Part shown: positions 41,929-49,468 of the stretch, one piece after another | How the letters are laid out: each line of letters starts with the position of its first letter | Position numbering within the stretch: the first letter of the stretch is position 1 | NCBI GenBank assembly: GCA_031629035.1 | Contig: JAVLUG010000007.1 | Coordinates: forward strand, 62,001-126,000 | Direction of reading: 5' to 3' | Length of the DNA stretch: 64,000 nt | Origin: MVYY01 sp012517575 | GTDB lineage: Bacteria; Bacteroidota; Bacteroidia; Bacteroidales; Paludibacteraceae | Made by a program: the position numbers and the translations under genes | Notes under the pieces: generated by a model | The model's input: only the letters and a program-made list of their open reading frames with translations | What the model was told of the DNA's origin: nothing | Databases searched by the model: none

Positions 41929-43374
41929 ATGTTAAGCATTCAAAAGAAAATGAGCAATGCGTTTTTTGCTCTACTCAGTTTACCATCCACTGCAATGGGT
42001 TTTGCACTGTCGGTGCAAATTTCGGCATTAAGTTGGATTTTATCTACCAAATACGGATTGGCTATTCACGAAATAGGAATTGTTTGGGCGGCAGGGCCGA
42101 TTGCAGGTATAATAGCTCAACCTATTGTTGGGGCTATTTCCGATAAATTGTGGTTTATGGGTGGCAGACGAAGGCCTTGGATTGTAGTGGGTGGAACGAT
42201 GGCTGCTTTGATGTTGCTGGCCTTGCCAAATCTTGAAATTATTCAAAAAATTTTTGTGGGTGGAAACGATCCACAAGCCGGACTTTTGACCATTGCCATT
42301 GTAGTAGCTCTGACGCTCGATTTGTCCATCAATGTCAGTTTTAATCCTACGCGTTCGTTGGTGGCCGACTGCACGCCAATATCCGAAAGAAGCAAGGGAT
42401 TTACTTGGATGCAAACTATTTCCGGATCTTTCGGCGTGTTGGCCTACCTCATTGGTGGAACACTGGGTAATATTTTTCTTATTTATTTTGGCGTGGGCGT
42501 TGCTTTTCTTGCTTCGGTAATTCCGGCTTTTCTTATTGAAGAACCTCGCGAATTAAAAAATTTCGATGTTGAGATTCATTCGCCCAAATCAAAAACAACT
42601 TTTCGTGAGATGTTGGATGCCATGCTTCCACTGTCCGGATTTTTACTTTACGGTATTTATGTTATTTTTTCAAAATTGGGAGGTTATGAATTGAAGCCTA
42701 CAATTCCTCTTTTTGGCTATTATTTGAATGTAATCGAATTTTTGTCTATTCTGCTTTTGCTGATAAGCGCCATCGCTGTTTTGCTAAATCTTTTTAAAGC
42801 CGGCAAGAAAAGCAATGAATTTCAAAAAGTATTACTGGCGCATTCTTTCACATGGATTGGTGTGCAAACTATGTTTATTTATGCGCTATTTTATTTGAAA
42901 GAAGCTTTGCAATTAGGTGATAAAGCAGGTTCGGTCAATTCCATAGCGTTTTTTATTTTAAGCTTGGTAAGCGCAGTTTTGCCTGTTTTGGTACTGAATC
43001 GGCTGGCAAAAAAATTTGGTATGGTAAGAACACACCTGACTTGTATTTTTATTATGGCATTGGGGTATGCATCCATATTATTTTTTGGACAAAGTGTTGC
43101 TGTTTATTATTTTTTGATAGCCATAGTTGGAATAGGTTGGGGATCAGTGGTTTCGCTGCCTTTTGCAATTATGAGCGAAAAGGTGGATCAAACCAAAATG
43201 GGACTTTACATGGGAATATTCAATCTTGCTGTTGTGCTGCCACAGTTGGTGGCAAGTTTCAAAATGGGTGAGGTTATCAACACTGCTCCCAACAAGTCGG
43301 TCATTTTCGCCATTTGTGCTGTAACGCTTACCATTTCAGGCGTACTGTGGTTGTTTGTAAAGAATGAAAAATAG
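41929..43374 (+). CDS. MFS sugar transporter (SLC45-like)
   Basis: 481 residues with 12 transmembrane segments. The loop between helices 2 and 3 has AISDKLWFMGGRRRPWIVVG, the GGRRRP form typical of SLC45/sucrose-transporter-like members, and helix 1 carries SLPSTAMGFALSVQISALSW. In Bacteroidetes this group is linked to maltose or other disaccharide uptake. The nearest related enzyme gene is the GH13 6 kb away, too far to call an operon. An ATG seven codons in is an alternative start. No promoter consensus seen upstream. Confidence 0.85.
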   Translation: MLSIQKKMSNAFFALLSLPSTAMGFALSVQISALSWILSTKYGLAIHEIGIVWAAGPIAGIIAQPIVGAISDKLWFMGGRRRPWIVVGGTMAALMLLALPNLEIIQKIFVGGNDPQAGLLTIAIVVALTLDLSINVSFNPTRSLVADCTPISERSKGFTWMQTISGSFGVLAYLIGGTLGNIFLIYFGVGVAFLASVIPAFLIEEPRELKNFDVEIHSPKSKTTFREMLDAMLPLSGFLLYGIYVIFSKLGGYELKPTIPLFGYYLNVIEFLSILLLLISAIAVLLNLFKAGKKSNEFQKVLLAHSFTWIGVQTMFIYALFYLKEALQLGDKAGSVNSIAFFILSLVSAVLPVLVLNRLAKKFGMVRTHLTCIFIMALGYASILFFGQSVAVYYFLIAIVGIGWGSVVSLPFAIMSEKVDQTKMGLYMGIFNLAVVLPQLVASFKMGEVINTAPNKSVIFAICAVTLTISGVLWLFVKNEK

Positions 43375-43438
43375 GTTTTGATTTTTTTCTTGTAATTTTT
43401 TACCGAAACGGACAGGGTACTTATTTTCTGAATTTTTA

Positions 43439-43470
43439 TTTGAAAAATAAACAGAAAATCTTTATTTTTG
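43439..43470 (+). promoter_or_regulatory. Bacteroidetes-type promoter for the YgjV-type gene
   Basis: TTTG (43439-43442), 20-nt spacer, TATTTTTG (43463-43470). Full consensus with ideal spacing. Transcription should start near 43477, at the foot of the hairpin listed next. Confidence 0.85.
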
Positions 43471-43474
43471 CACC

Positions 43475-43514
43475 AAAAGTAAATCAACGCTTGTATCGTC
43501 GATTTACTTTTTTG
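43475..43514 (+). promoter_or_regulatory. 5'-leader hairpin with T-tract before the YgjV-type gene
   Basis: AAAAGTAAATC (43475-43485) and GATTTACTTTT (43501-43511) form a perfect 11-bp stem. Inside, ACG/CGT pairs again after one mismatch, closing a 7-nt loop. A run of six T (43508-43513) ends the stem. It begins almost exactly at the predicted transcription start and lies 34 nt before the ATG, so it could act as a leader terminator (attenuator), a stability clamp, or a protein-binding site. Confidence 0.65.
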
Positions 43515-43547
43515 TTTCATTATTCATAATTTTTTAAACTATAAATT

Positions 43548-44189
43548 ATGTTTCTAAACATTCCACTTTTAGAATGGATAGGCTATTTGGCTTCCATTAT
43601 TGTTGCTATTTCGCTGACAATGAGTTCTATTAAAAAACTTCGATGGTTGAACCTCGTTGGATCTGCTGTATTTTCTTTTTACGGTTTTTCTATTGGAGCT
43701 TTGCCGGTTGGGTTCCTTAATCTGTTTATTGTACTGGTAAATATTTATTACCTGATAAAAATGAATTCGGCTCAAGAATCTTTCAAAGCACTTGTCGTTG
43801 AGCCAAATGATGCTTATTTTAATTATTTCATTGAATTTCATAAAAAGGAGATTCTGCAGATTTTTCCTCATTTTTATCTTGATTCAACCAATCAAGATAA
43901 AACTTCTTCCATAGCTTTACTTTTGTTGCGTAATGCAGTTGCTGCCGGTGTTTTTTATGGTACAATCGATAACGGTTGCCTTTATGTTCAGCTTGATTTT
44001 GTTACTTCAGAATATAGAGATTTGAAACCCGGAGAATTTATCTACAAAACCAATGTCCACCAGTTGAAAGAGGCAGGTATCCATAAGGTTGTCGCTAAAT
44101 CGGAACATCCGCAGCACGATAAATATTTAACAAAAATGGGCTTTATTCGCCGTAGTGATACACCGACTGTTTTTGAAAAAGAAATCTGA
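43548..44189 (+). CDS. YgjV-like membrane protein with soluble C-terminal domain
   Basis: 213 residues. The N-terminal 75 residues have three membrane helices (EWIGYLASIIVAISLTMSSI; LNLVGSAVFSFYGFSIGALP; VGFLNLFIVLVNIYYLIKMN), the pattern of the YgjV (Imp-YgjV) family of unknown function. The remaining 135 residues form a soluble domain (SSIALLLLRNAVAAGVFYGT; DKYLTKMGFIRRSDTPTVFE) whose order of elements, ending in a short MGF..R segment, recalls GNAT acetyltransferases; this is a suggestion only. It has its own promoter and a leader hairpin. Confidence 0.75.
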   Translation: MFLNIPLLEWIGYLASIIVAISLTMSSIKKLRWLNLVGSAVFSFYGFSIGALPVGFLNLFIVLVNIYYLIKMNSAQESFKALVVEPNDAYFNYFIEFHKKEILQIFPHFYLDSTNQDKTSSIALLLLRNAVAAGVFYGTIDNGCLYVQLDFVTSEYRDLKPGEFIYKTNVHQLKEAGIHKVVAKSEHPQHDKYLTKMGFIRRSDTPTVFEKEI

Positions 44190-44537
44190 TATTTTGTGAT
44201 TTTTCGTTATTAAATTTATCAACAAAAAAGGTTGGTACGCCTGAATTTTGATTCAACCCGGCAGTTTTAAATTGACCGGGTTTAATTGTATATAAATGTT
44301 TCATAATTAGCAAAATGAATTTTTTTATAAATAAAGATATTTATATACACAAATGTTTGGTGTATGCTTTCAATTGATATTCGAGAATCAGAAAGATTTT
44401 TCAACGTGATAAAAACTAAAATGTTTCATTTATTATCAGTTAAATTCATTAATTTTGCAAATTGATTGAAATAGTAAATTTCACTTGTTCAGCATCGAAT
44501 ATTTTGTTATTTGTTAATTCACAAATTTAAACAACAC
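44190..44537. other. 348-bp gap: hairpin terminator and weak promoter
   Basis: No gene. A hairpin AACCCGG (44255-44261) / CCGGGTT (44276-44282) is the only GC-rich element and probably ends the YgjV-type transcript. A TAATTTTG (44450-44457) fits the -7 consensus for the aminotransferase gene but lacks a good -33. The stretch between is AT-rich. Confidence 0.55.
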
Positions 44538-45737
44538 ATGCCTCACACCTCGCATCGGGGGCAGTTTATGCCCGAATCTCCCATCCGTAAACTTGTGCCA
44601 TTGGCAGATAAAGCCAAAGCACGCGGAGTAAAAGTTTATCATCTGAACATCGGTCAGCCGGATTTGAAAACACCACAAGTTGCCTTAGACACTTTGAGAA
44701 ATATTGATCTTAAAATTCTTGAATACAGTCCAAGTGATGGCTTTAAAAGTTTACGCAGCAAATTGGCCGGTTATTACAACAAATTCAACATTGAAGCGAC
44801 GGAAGAAGATATTATCATTACAACCGGAGGTTCGGAGGCAGTAAATTTTGCCTTTATGAGTTGTCTTGACTCGGGTGACGAAATTATCGTGCCTGAGCCT
44901 GCTTACGCCAATTATACCGCATTTGCTATAGCTGCGGGTGTAGTAGTGCGTCCGGTAGTTGCCACCATTGAAGATGGCTTTGCTTTGCCACCTATCGAAA
45001 AGTTTGAAGAACTGATCACTCCAAAAACCAAAGGAATCCTGATATGCAATCCCAATAATCCAACCGGTTACCTTTACACGCGTGCCGAAATGAATAAGAT
45101 TCGCGATTTGGTTAAGAAATATGATTTGTTTCTTTTTTCTGACGAAGTTTATCGTGAGTTTTGCTACACGGGAGGCCCTTATATCTCGGCTTTTCATCTC
45201 GACGGAATTGACGAAAATGTAATACTGGTCGATTCTTTTTCAAAACGTTACAGTGAATGCGGAATTCGTGTTGGTGCACTGGTAACGAAAAACAAGGAAG
45301 TAAGAAAAAACGTGATGAAGTTTTGTCAGGCTCGTCTCAGTCCTCCACTTATCGGACAAATTATTGCCGAAGCTTCTATCGACACGCCGGCGGAATATAT
45401 GCTCGAAATGTACAATGAATATCTTGAACGCAGAAAGTTCTTGATTGATGGACTGAATCGTATTCCGGGTGTTTATTCTCCAATTCCGATGGGAGCTTTT
45501 TATACGGTAGCTCGTTTACCGGTGAATGATGCCGATCAGTTCTGCGCATGGTTACTTTCCGATTTTGAATACGAAGGCTCTACTGTGATGCTGGCTCCCG
45601 CTTCAGGTTTTTATACCATTGAAGGCATGGGGAAAAATGAAGTTCGTATTGCTTATGTGCTGGAAAAAGAAGACCTGAAAAAAGCACTAATTGTGCTCGA
45701 AAAAGCTTTGCAGGCTTATCCCGGAAAAACAATCTGA
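44538..45737 (+). CDS. PLP-dependent aminotransferase, class I/II (aspartate aminotransferase-like)
   Basis: The frame opens at a TTG at 44511; I use the ATG at 44538 (MPHTSHRGQFMPESPIRKL), which fits the family N-terminus, giving 399 residues. Fold-type I motifs: VYHLNIGQPDLKTP, ITTGGSEAVNFAFMSCLDSG, ILICNPNNPTGYLYT, LFLFSDEVYREF, and the PLP lysine in VDSFSKRYSECGIRVGA. The C-terminal Arg that binds the substrate carboxylate is in KNEVRIAYVLE. It transfers amino groups between an amino acid and 2-oxoglutarate in the cytoplasm; aspartate or aromatic substrates are possible. Confidence 0.92.
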   Translation: MPHTSHRGQFMPESPIRKLVPLADKAKARGVKVYHLNIGQPDLKTPQVALDTLRNIDLKILEYSPSDGFKSLRSKLAGYYNKFNIEATEEDIIITTGGSEAVNFAFMSCLDSGDEIIVPEPAYANYTAFAIAAGVVVRPVVATIEDGFALPPIEKFEELITPKTKGILICNPNNPTGYLYTRAEMNKIRDLVKKYDLFLFSDEVYREFCYTGGPYISAFHLDGIDENVILVDSFSKRYSECGIRVGALVTKNKEVRKNVMKFCQARLSPPLIGQIIAEASIDTPAEYMLEMYNEYLERRKFLIDGLNRIPGVYSPIPMGAFYTVARLPVNDADQFCAWLLSDFEYEGSTVMLAPASGFYTIEGMGKNEVRIAYVLEKEDLKKALIVLEKALQAYPGKTI

Positions 45738-45823
45738 AGTTGAATAAGAAAAAGTTTGGCACAATTTTTCCGTCTTCAATTCAAAAAATTTTTTGTTTAT
45801 TTTAATCGGTTATTCTTATTGGT

Positions 45824-47065
45824 TTGAATGTTGAATATTTTATAGCAAAACGAATTCATTTTCAGCAAGGAAAGAAAAACGTTTCCCGTCCTGCAGTGCG
45901 TATTGCAACTATTGGTATTGCGTTGGGATTGGCCGTGATGTTGATTTCTGTTTGCGTGGTGATTGGTTTCAAAAGTCAAATCGAAAACAAAATAATCGGT
46001 TTCGGCGGTCATATCCAGATTACCAATTTCGACAACAACAATACCTACGAAATGAATCCCATAAAAATGGATCCTGCCCTGATCCAAAAAATTCGACAAA
46101 TCCCGGGTGTGGTTCATGTGCAGCGTTTTGCCACCAAACCGGGTATCATTAAAACCGATAAAGAATTTCAGGGTATTATTTTGAAAGGAATTGACAAGGA
46201 TTTTGACTGGAATTTTTTCCGTTCCAATTTACTGGAAGGAAATATTTTAAATGTTCGTAGCGATACACTGAAAAACGAAATTCTTCTTTCTCGAAATTTA
46301 TCCAATTTATTGGGACTCAAATTGGGCGATGAGCTTTTTATGTATTTTATTCAGGATCAGGTAAGGGCTCGAAAATTTAAGATTGTCGGCATTTTCTCCA
46401 CTAATTTTGTAGATTACGACCAGATGTTTGTTCTTACCGATATTCGACAGGTTCAGCGTCTGAACAATTGGGATAGTGCATCCTTTGGCGGGCTTGAGGT
46501 GTTGATAGACGACTTCAACAAAATTGATGAACGGGGAGAAGCAGTTTATGCTGCAACAGCCAATATTTTCAGTAGAGATGGAAATGCGTATTACACGCAA
46601 ACCATTAAGCAATTAAACCCGCAGATTTTCAGCTGGCTCGACTTATTGGATATGAACGTTTGGGTGATTTTAATTTTGATGCTTTCCGTGGCCGGTTTTA
46701 ACATGATTTCCGGTTTATTGATTCTGATCTTGGAACGCACCAATATGATAGGTATTCTCAAATCATTAGGAGCAACCAACTGGTCAGTGCGAAAGATTTT
46801 TCTTTATCATTCTTTTTTTCTGATAGCAAAGGGAATGTTTTGGGGCAATCTCATTGGCCTTTCAATTTGTGCCATTCAGTATTTTACGGGAATCATTCCG
46901 CTCGATCCGGAAGCATATTATGTGGCTTCCGTACCGGTAGCATTTCCGTGGGGCTATATTGTATTGTTGAATGTTGGAACTTTGATTGCATCAGTTTTGA
47001 TGATGATTGCGCCATCTTATCTCATCACCAAAATTTCTCCGGCAAAAATTATTCGTTACGAATAG
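45824..47065 (+). CDS. LolC/LolE-like ABC transporter permease (FtsX family), TTG start
   Basis: 413 residues. The only start that keeps the family N-terminus (MNVEYFIAKRIHF) is TTG at 45824; the first in-frame ATG falls inside membrane helix 1, so I accept TTG. Layout: helix 1 at about 30-52 (GIALGLAVMLISVCVVIGFK), a periplasmic MacB-like domain to about 270, then three C-terminal helices with LILERTNMIGILKSLGATNW, the coupling-helix motif. It would release lipoproteins from the inner membrane together with a LolD-type ATPase encoded elsewhere. It is followed by a bidirectional terminator. Confidence 0.9.
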   Translation: MNVEYFIAKRIHFQQGKKNVSRPAVRIATIGIALGLAVMLISVCVVIGFKSQIENKIIGFGGHIQITNFDNNNTYEMNPIKMDPALIQKIRQIPGVVHVQRFATKPGIIKTDKEFQGIILKGIDKDFDWNFFRSNLLEGNILNVRSDTLKNEILLSRNLSNLLGLKLGDELFMYFIQDQVRARKFKIVGIFSTNFVDYDQMFVLTDIRQVQRLNNWDSASFGGLEVLIDDFNKIDERGEAVYAATANIFSRDGNAYYTQTIKQLNPQIFSWLDLLDMNVWVILILMLSVAGFNMISGLLILILERTNMIGILKSLGATNWSVRKIFLYHSFFLIAKGMFWGNLIGLSICAIQYFTGIIPLDPEAYYVASVPVAFPWGYIVLLNVGTLIASVLMMIAPSYLITKISPAKIIRYE

Positions 47066-47131
47066 ATTGTTGTTTACAAAAGAATGGTTAATTTTATATT
47101 TTCGGCGTCTTTTTAAATATCATTCTGTAAA

Positions 47132-47175
47132 ATTAAAATTCCTCTTCCATTTATTTGTGAAAGAGGAATTTTAAT
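47132..47175. terminator. Bidirectional terminator between permease and tpx
   Basis: A 15-bp stem (47132-47146 with 47161-47175; core AATTCCTCTT / AAGAGGAATT), 14-nt loop, with AT-rich flanks giving T-rich 3' ends on both strands. It separates the convergent permease and tpx genes. Confidence 0.85.
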
Positions 47176-47196
47176 AAAAAAGGAACTAAATCTTTA

Positions 47197-47691
47197 TCAG
47201 TCGAGCACTTTTATGTCGTAATTTGGCTCATTGCTGATTTCGTCAACCAACTGGTTGTAAATAACTTTTCCGTTTTCGTCGATGGCTACAACAGCGCGCG
47301 CCATCAATCCTTTTAGCGGACCATCGACCAGCAGTACACCATAATTGGTTGCAAAAGTGTTGTACCTGAAATCGGAAGCCGTGATGACATTGTCAAGCCC
47401 TTCTGCTCCGCAAAATCTGCTTTGGGCAAAAGGTAAATCTTTTGAAACGCAAATTACCACAACATTGTTTTTCCCTGAAACCCACTGATTGAATTTTCTA
47501 ACAGAAGTTGCACAGGTGCTGGTATCCAAACTCGGAAAAATATTCAGCACAACGCGTTTTCCTACAAAATCCTTTAAGTGAATTTCCTGAAGATCTTTTC
47601 CGACCAATGTGAAATCGGGGGCTTTGGATCCTACTGCCGGCAATTCGCCATTGGTATGTACATCTGTTCCCGCAAATTTAACTGTAGCCAT
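47197..47691 (-). CDS. tpx: Thiol peroxidase, atypical 2-Cys peroxiredoxin
   Basis: 164 residues, full length. Peroxidatic Cys60 in SLDTSTCATSVRKF and resolving Cys94 in AQSRFCGAEGLDNV, the same spacing as E. coli Tpx (61 and 95). Other blocks: VGSKAPDFTLVGKDL and VVLNIFPSLDT. It reduces peroxides using thioredoxin. The gene is divergent from the metallopeptidase-like lipoprotein gene and convergent with the permease gene. Confidence 0.97.
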   Translation of the reverse strand: MATVKFAGTDVHTNGELPAVGSKAPDFTLVGKDLQEIHLKDFVGKRVVLNIFPSLDTSTCATSVRKFNQWVSGKNNVVVICVSKDLPFAQSRFCGAEGLDNVITASDFRYNTFATNYGVLLVDGPLKGLMARAVVAIDENGKVIYNQLVDEISNEPNYDIKVLD

Positions 47692-47764
47692 AAATTGTAA
47701 GTATTAAAATGTTTAAAAATTATTTTCATTTTAAACTAATAACAATGCTATGTCGTTTTTTGTT

Positions 47765-47772
47765 TAAATTTG
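47765..47772 (+). promoter_or_regulatory. -7 element before the metallopeptidase-like gene
   Basis: TAAATTTG fits TAnnTTTG. Transcription would start near 47779, after the ATG at 47774, so it supports the ATG at 47792 as the true start. No clear -33. Confidence 0.45.
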
Positions 47773-47791
47773 TATGGAAAATTTTTTAACA

Positions 47792-48988
47792 ATGAAATTA
47801 TCGCTGCTGCATAAATTTGGACTTTATATAAGCGTTGCTTTTCTGTTTCTTTCCTGTAAAGACAATCATACATATCGTGTAGATTCAGCTTTTACTTCCT
47901 ATTTGTACACTTTTCAGTCTGAGGCTGCAAAACGCGGTCAGGTTTTCAATTTTCAACAAGAAGGTTTAATCATGGAATTTGCTGATTTAACCGGGGACAG
48001 AGCCGGTCTGTGTCATTTTGAAAAACCGATACGTATTGAAATAGACCAAACTTACTGGAATGATATTTCGAAATATGCAGGTGCAGAATACATGAAAGAA
48101 GATGTTATTTTTCACGAGTTGGGACATGGTTTTTTGGGACGGGAACATTTGAATGATGTGTTGGAAAATGGTGACTGGAAGTCGATGATGTGTGGCGGCG
48201 AAAAAGTTGACAATCGGCCATGGAACATCAATTATCGCGGTATCAGAAGAAAATACTATCTCGATGAACTTTTTAATCAAAATACGCCTTCTCCTGCCTT
48301 CTCTACCCAAAATTTTCCGGTGGACACTTCAACCTATGTCGTAAAAGTTCGTAAATCTTTCGATACGCCGCTGGATGCCGGTTGGAAAATTGAAAATACT
48401 TCGGAGTATGAAACTTCAATCGATAATCGTCGTCTGAAATTTGAATCTAAAATTGATCCTGTATATTTTGTATATGCCAAGATAAATGTCGATGTTCAGT
48501 CCGACTTTATCTATCAGCTTGATATAGAATGTACAAACAACAACGATTCCGACCAATATGGTTTGATTTTTGGTTCGGTGCCCGATCAGTCTGCATCTTC
48601 TGTGGAAAAATCGCTGGAATATTTTACGATAAACAACTTGCAAAAAATGTACATGGGAAACACCACTTGGTACAGCTTTTACACTGAATTGACCAAACTC
48701 TGTATTATATCGGGAAACAACCGGATGAAAATTGTTAAATCCGGAGAAATGCTTTATTATTTTATAAATGATGAGTATTGCTACTGTTCTGAAATGGAAG
48801 TAAATGGCAGTGGTTATTATTTTGGATTTATTGTTCCGCCAAAGAGCACGGTTTGGTTGGATAATTTCATTGTGTCTCAGCAAACCGCTTTTCAGAATGT
48901 TACATCAAAAGTTCGGGAATTACCTGATTTTGAAACTCATATTATCTCCGAACCAAAATTTAGGATGAATAGTATTAAAAACAAATAA
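47792..48988 (+). CDS. Putative metallopeptidase lipoprotein with variant HExxH site
   Basis: The frame is open from an ATG at 47774, but 47792 gives a clean lipoprotein signal (MKLSLLHKFGLYISVAFLFL, then Ser-Cys22); 398 residues. The probable zinc site is FHELGHGFLGREH with His108, Glu109, His112 and His119, and a Met-turn-like SMMCGG follows at 131-136. The spacing from the second to third His is one residue longer than the metzincin HExxHxxGxxH. The C-terminal 210 residues are beta-rich (YQLDIECTNNNDSDQYGLIF; GYYFGFIVPPKSTVWLDNF), resembling a LamG/concanavalin-like module. I do not recognise a named family. It is likely exposed on the envelope; substrate unknown. Confidence 0.72.
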   Translation: MKLSLLHKFGLYISVAFLFLSCKDNHTYRVDSAFTSYLYTFQSEAAKRGQVFNFQQEGLIMEFADLTGDRAGLCHFEKPIRIEIDQTYWNDISKYAGAEYMKEDVIFHELGHGFLGREHLNDVLENGDWKSMMCGGEKVDNRPWNINYRGIRRKYYLDELFNQNTPSPAFSTQNFPVDTSTYVVKVRKSFDTPLDAGWKIENTSEYETSIDNRRLKFESKIDPVYFVYAKINVDVQSDFIYQLDIECTNNNDSDQYGLIFGSVPDQSASSVEKSLEYFTINNLQKMYMGNTTWYSFYTELTKLCIISGNNRMKIVKSGEMLYYFINDEYCYCSEMEVNGSGYYFGFIVPPKSTVWLDNFIVSQQTAFQNVTSKVRELPDFETHIISEPKFRMNSIKNK

Positions 48989-49061
48989 AATCAGAACGCT
49001 TAGTATATGACAAAAAAATTGTAAAAACATTTATATTTTTTATTTTCAAATATTTAATGAC

Positions 49062-49324
49062 GGGGCTTTGCCCCAAACCCTACTCACTTTTTTGTCTTGA
49101 AACAAAAAAGTAAGCAAAAAAATTAACTTTGTTGAAGCAGCTACGTTCAACATAAATCAAATAAATTTGATTTTGTTTTCGCTTAATCGCTGCTTTCAAG
49201 ACTATGCCCACTTCACTCGAAAAACTTACGCTCGAAAAGCTGAAATCGTCCAAACTCATTCCGACGAAATACGTCGGAACTCAAACAAGGACGATTTCTA
49301 AAAGCTTTTCTCACTTGTTTTTCG
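49062..49324. repeat. Structured noncoding repeat element with nested inverted repeats
   Basis: It starts with GGGGC-TTT-GCCCC (49062-49074), then ACTTTTTTGT-CTTGAA-ACAAAAAAGT (49086-49111). The second half is one nested hairpin: CGAAAAAC/GTTTTTCG (49218-49225/49317-49324), GAAAAGCT/AGCTTTTC (49234-49241/49303-49310), AAATCGTCC/GGACGATTT (49243-49251/49289-49297) and TTCCGACG-AAATA-CGTCGGAA (49259-49279). The 480-bp gap has no gene. From memory, elements opening with a GGGGCTTTGCCCC hairpin and an AAAAAAGT palindrome recur between genes in Bacteroidetes; only one copy is in this window, so the multicopy claim is not shown here. Confidence 0.7.
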
Positions 49325-49468
49325 GCTCACTGGACAAGGTCAACACGAAGAGCTTGGTTTATATGTTCTGTTTTAAAGATATATAAAACAAATGTTTCAA
49401 TTTTTGTCAGGTACTAAAATCAGAAAGAGTTAACTTTTTTCATTTTAAAAACAACAAACTCAGTCATT

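Noticed and set aside
49204..49386. A 60-codon frame inside the structured repeat
   Set aside because: It spans the nested inverted repeats, so its residues follow from DNA structure; there is no ribosome binding signal or homologous pattern.
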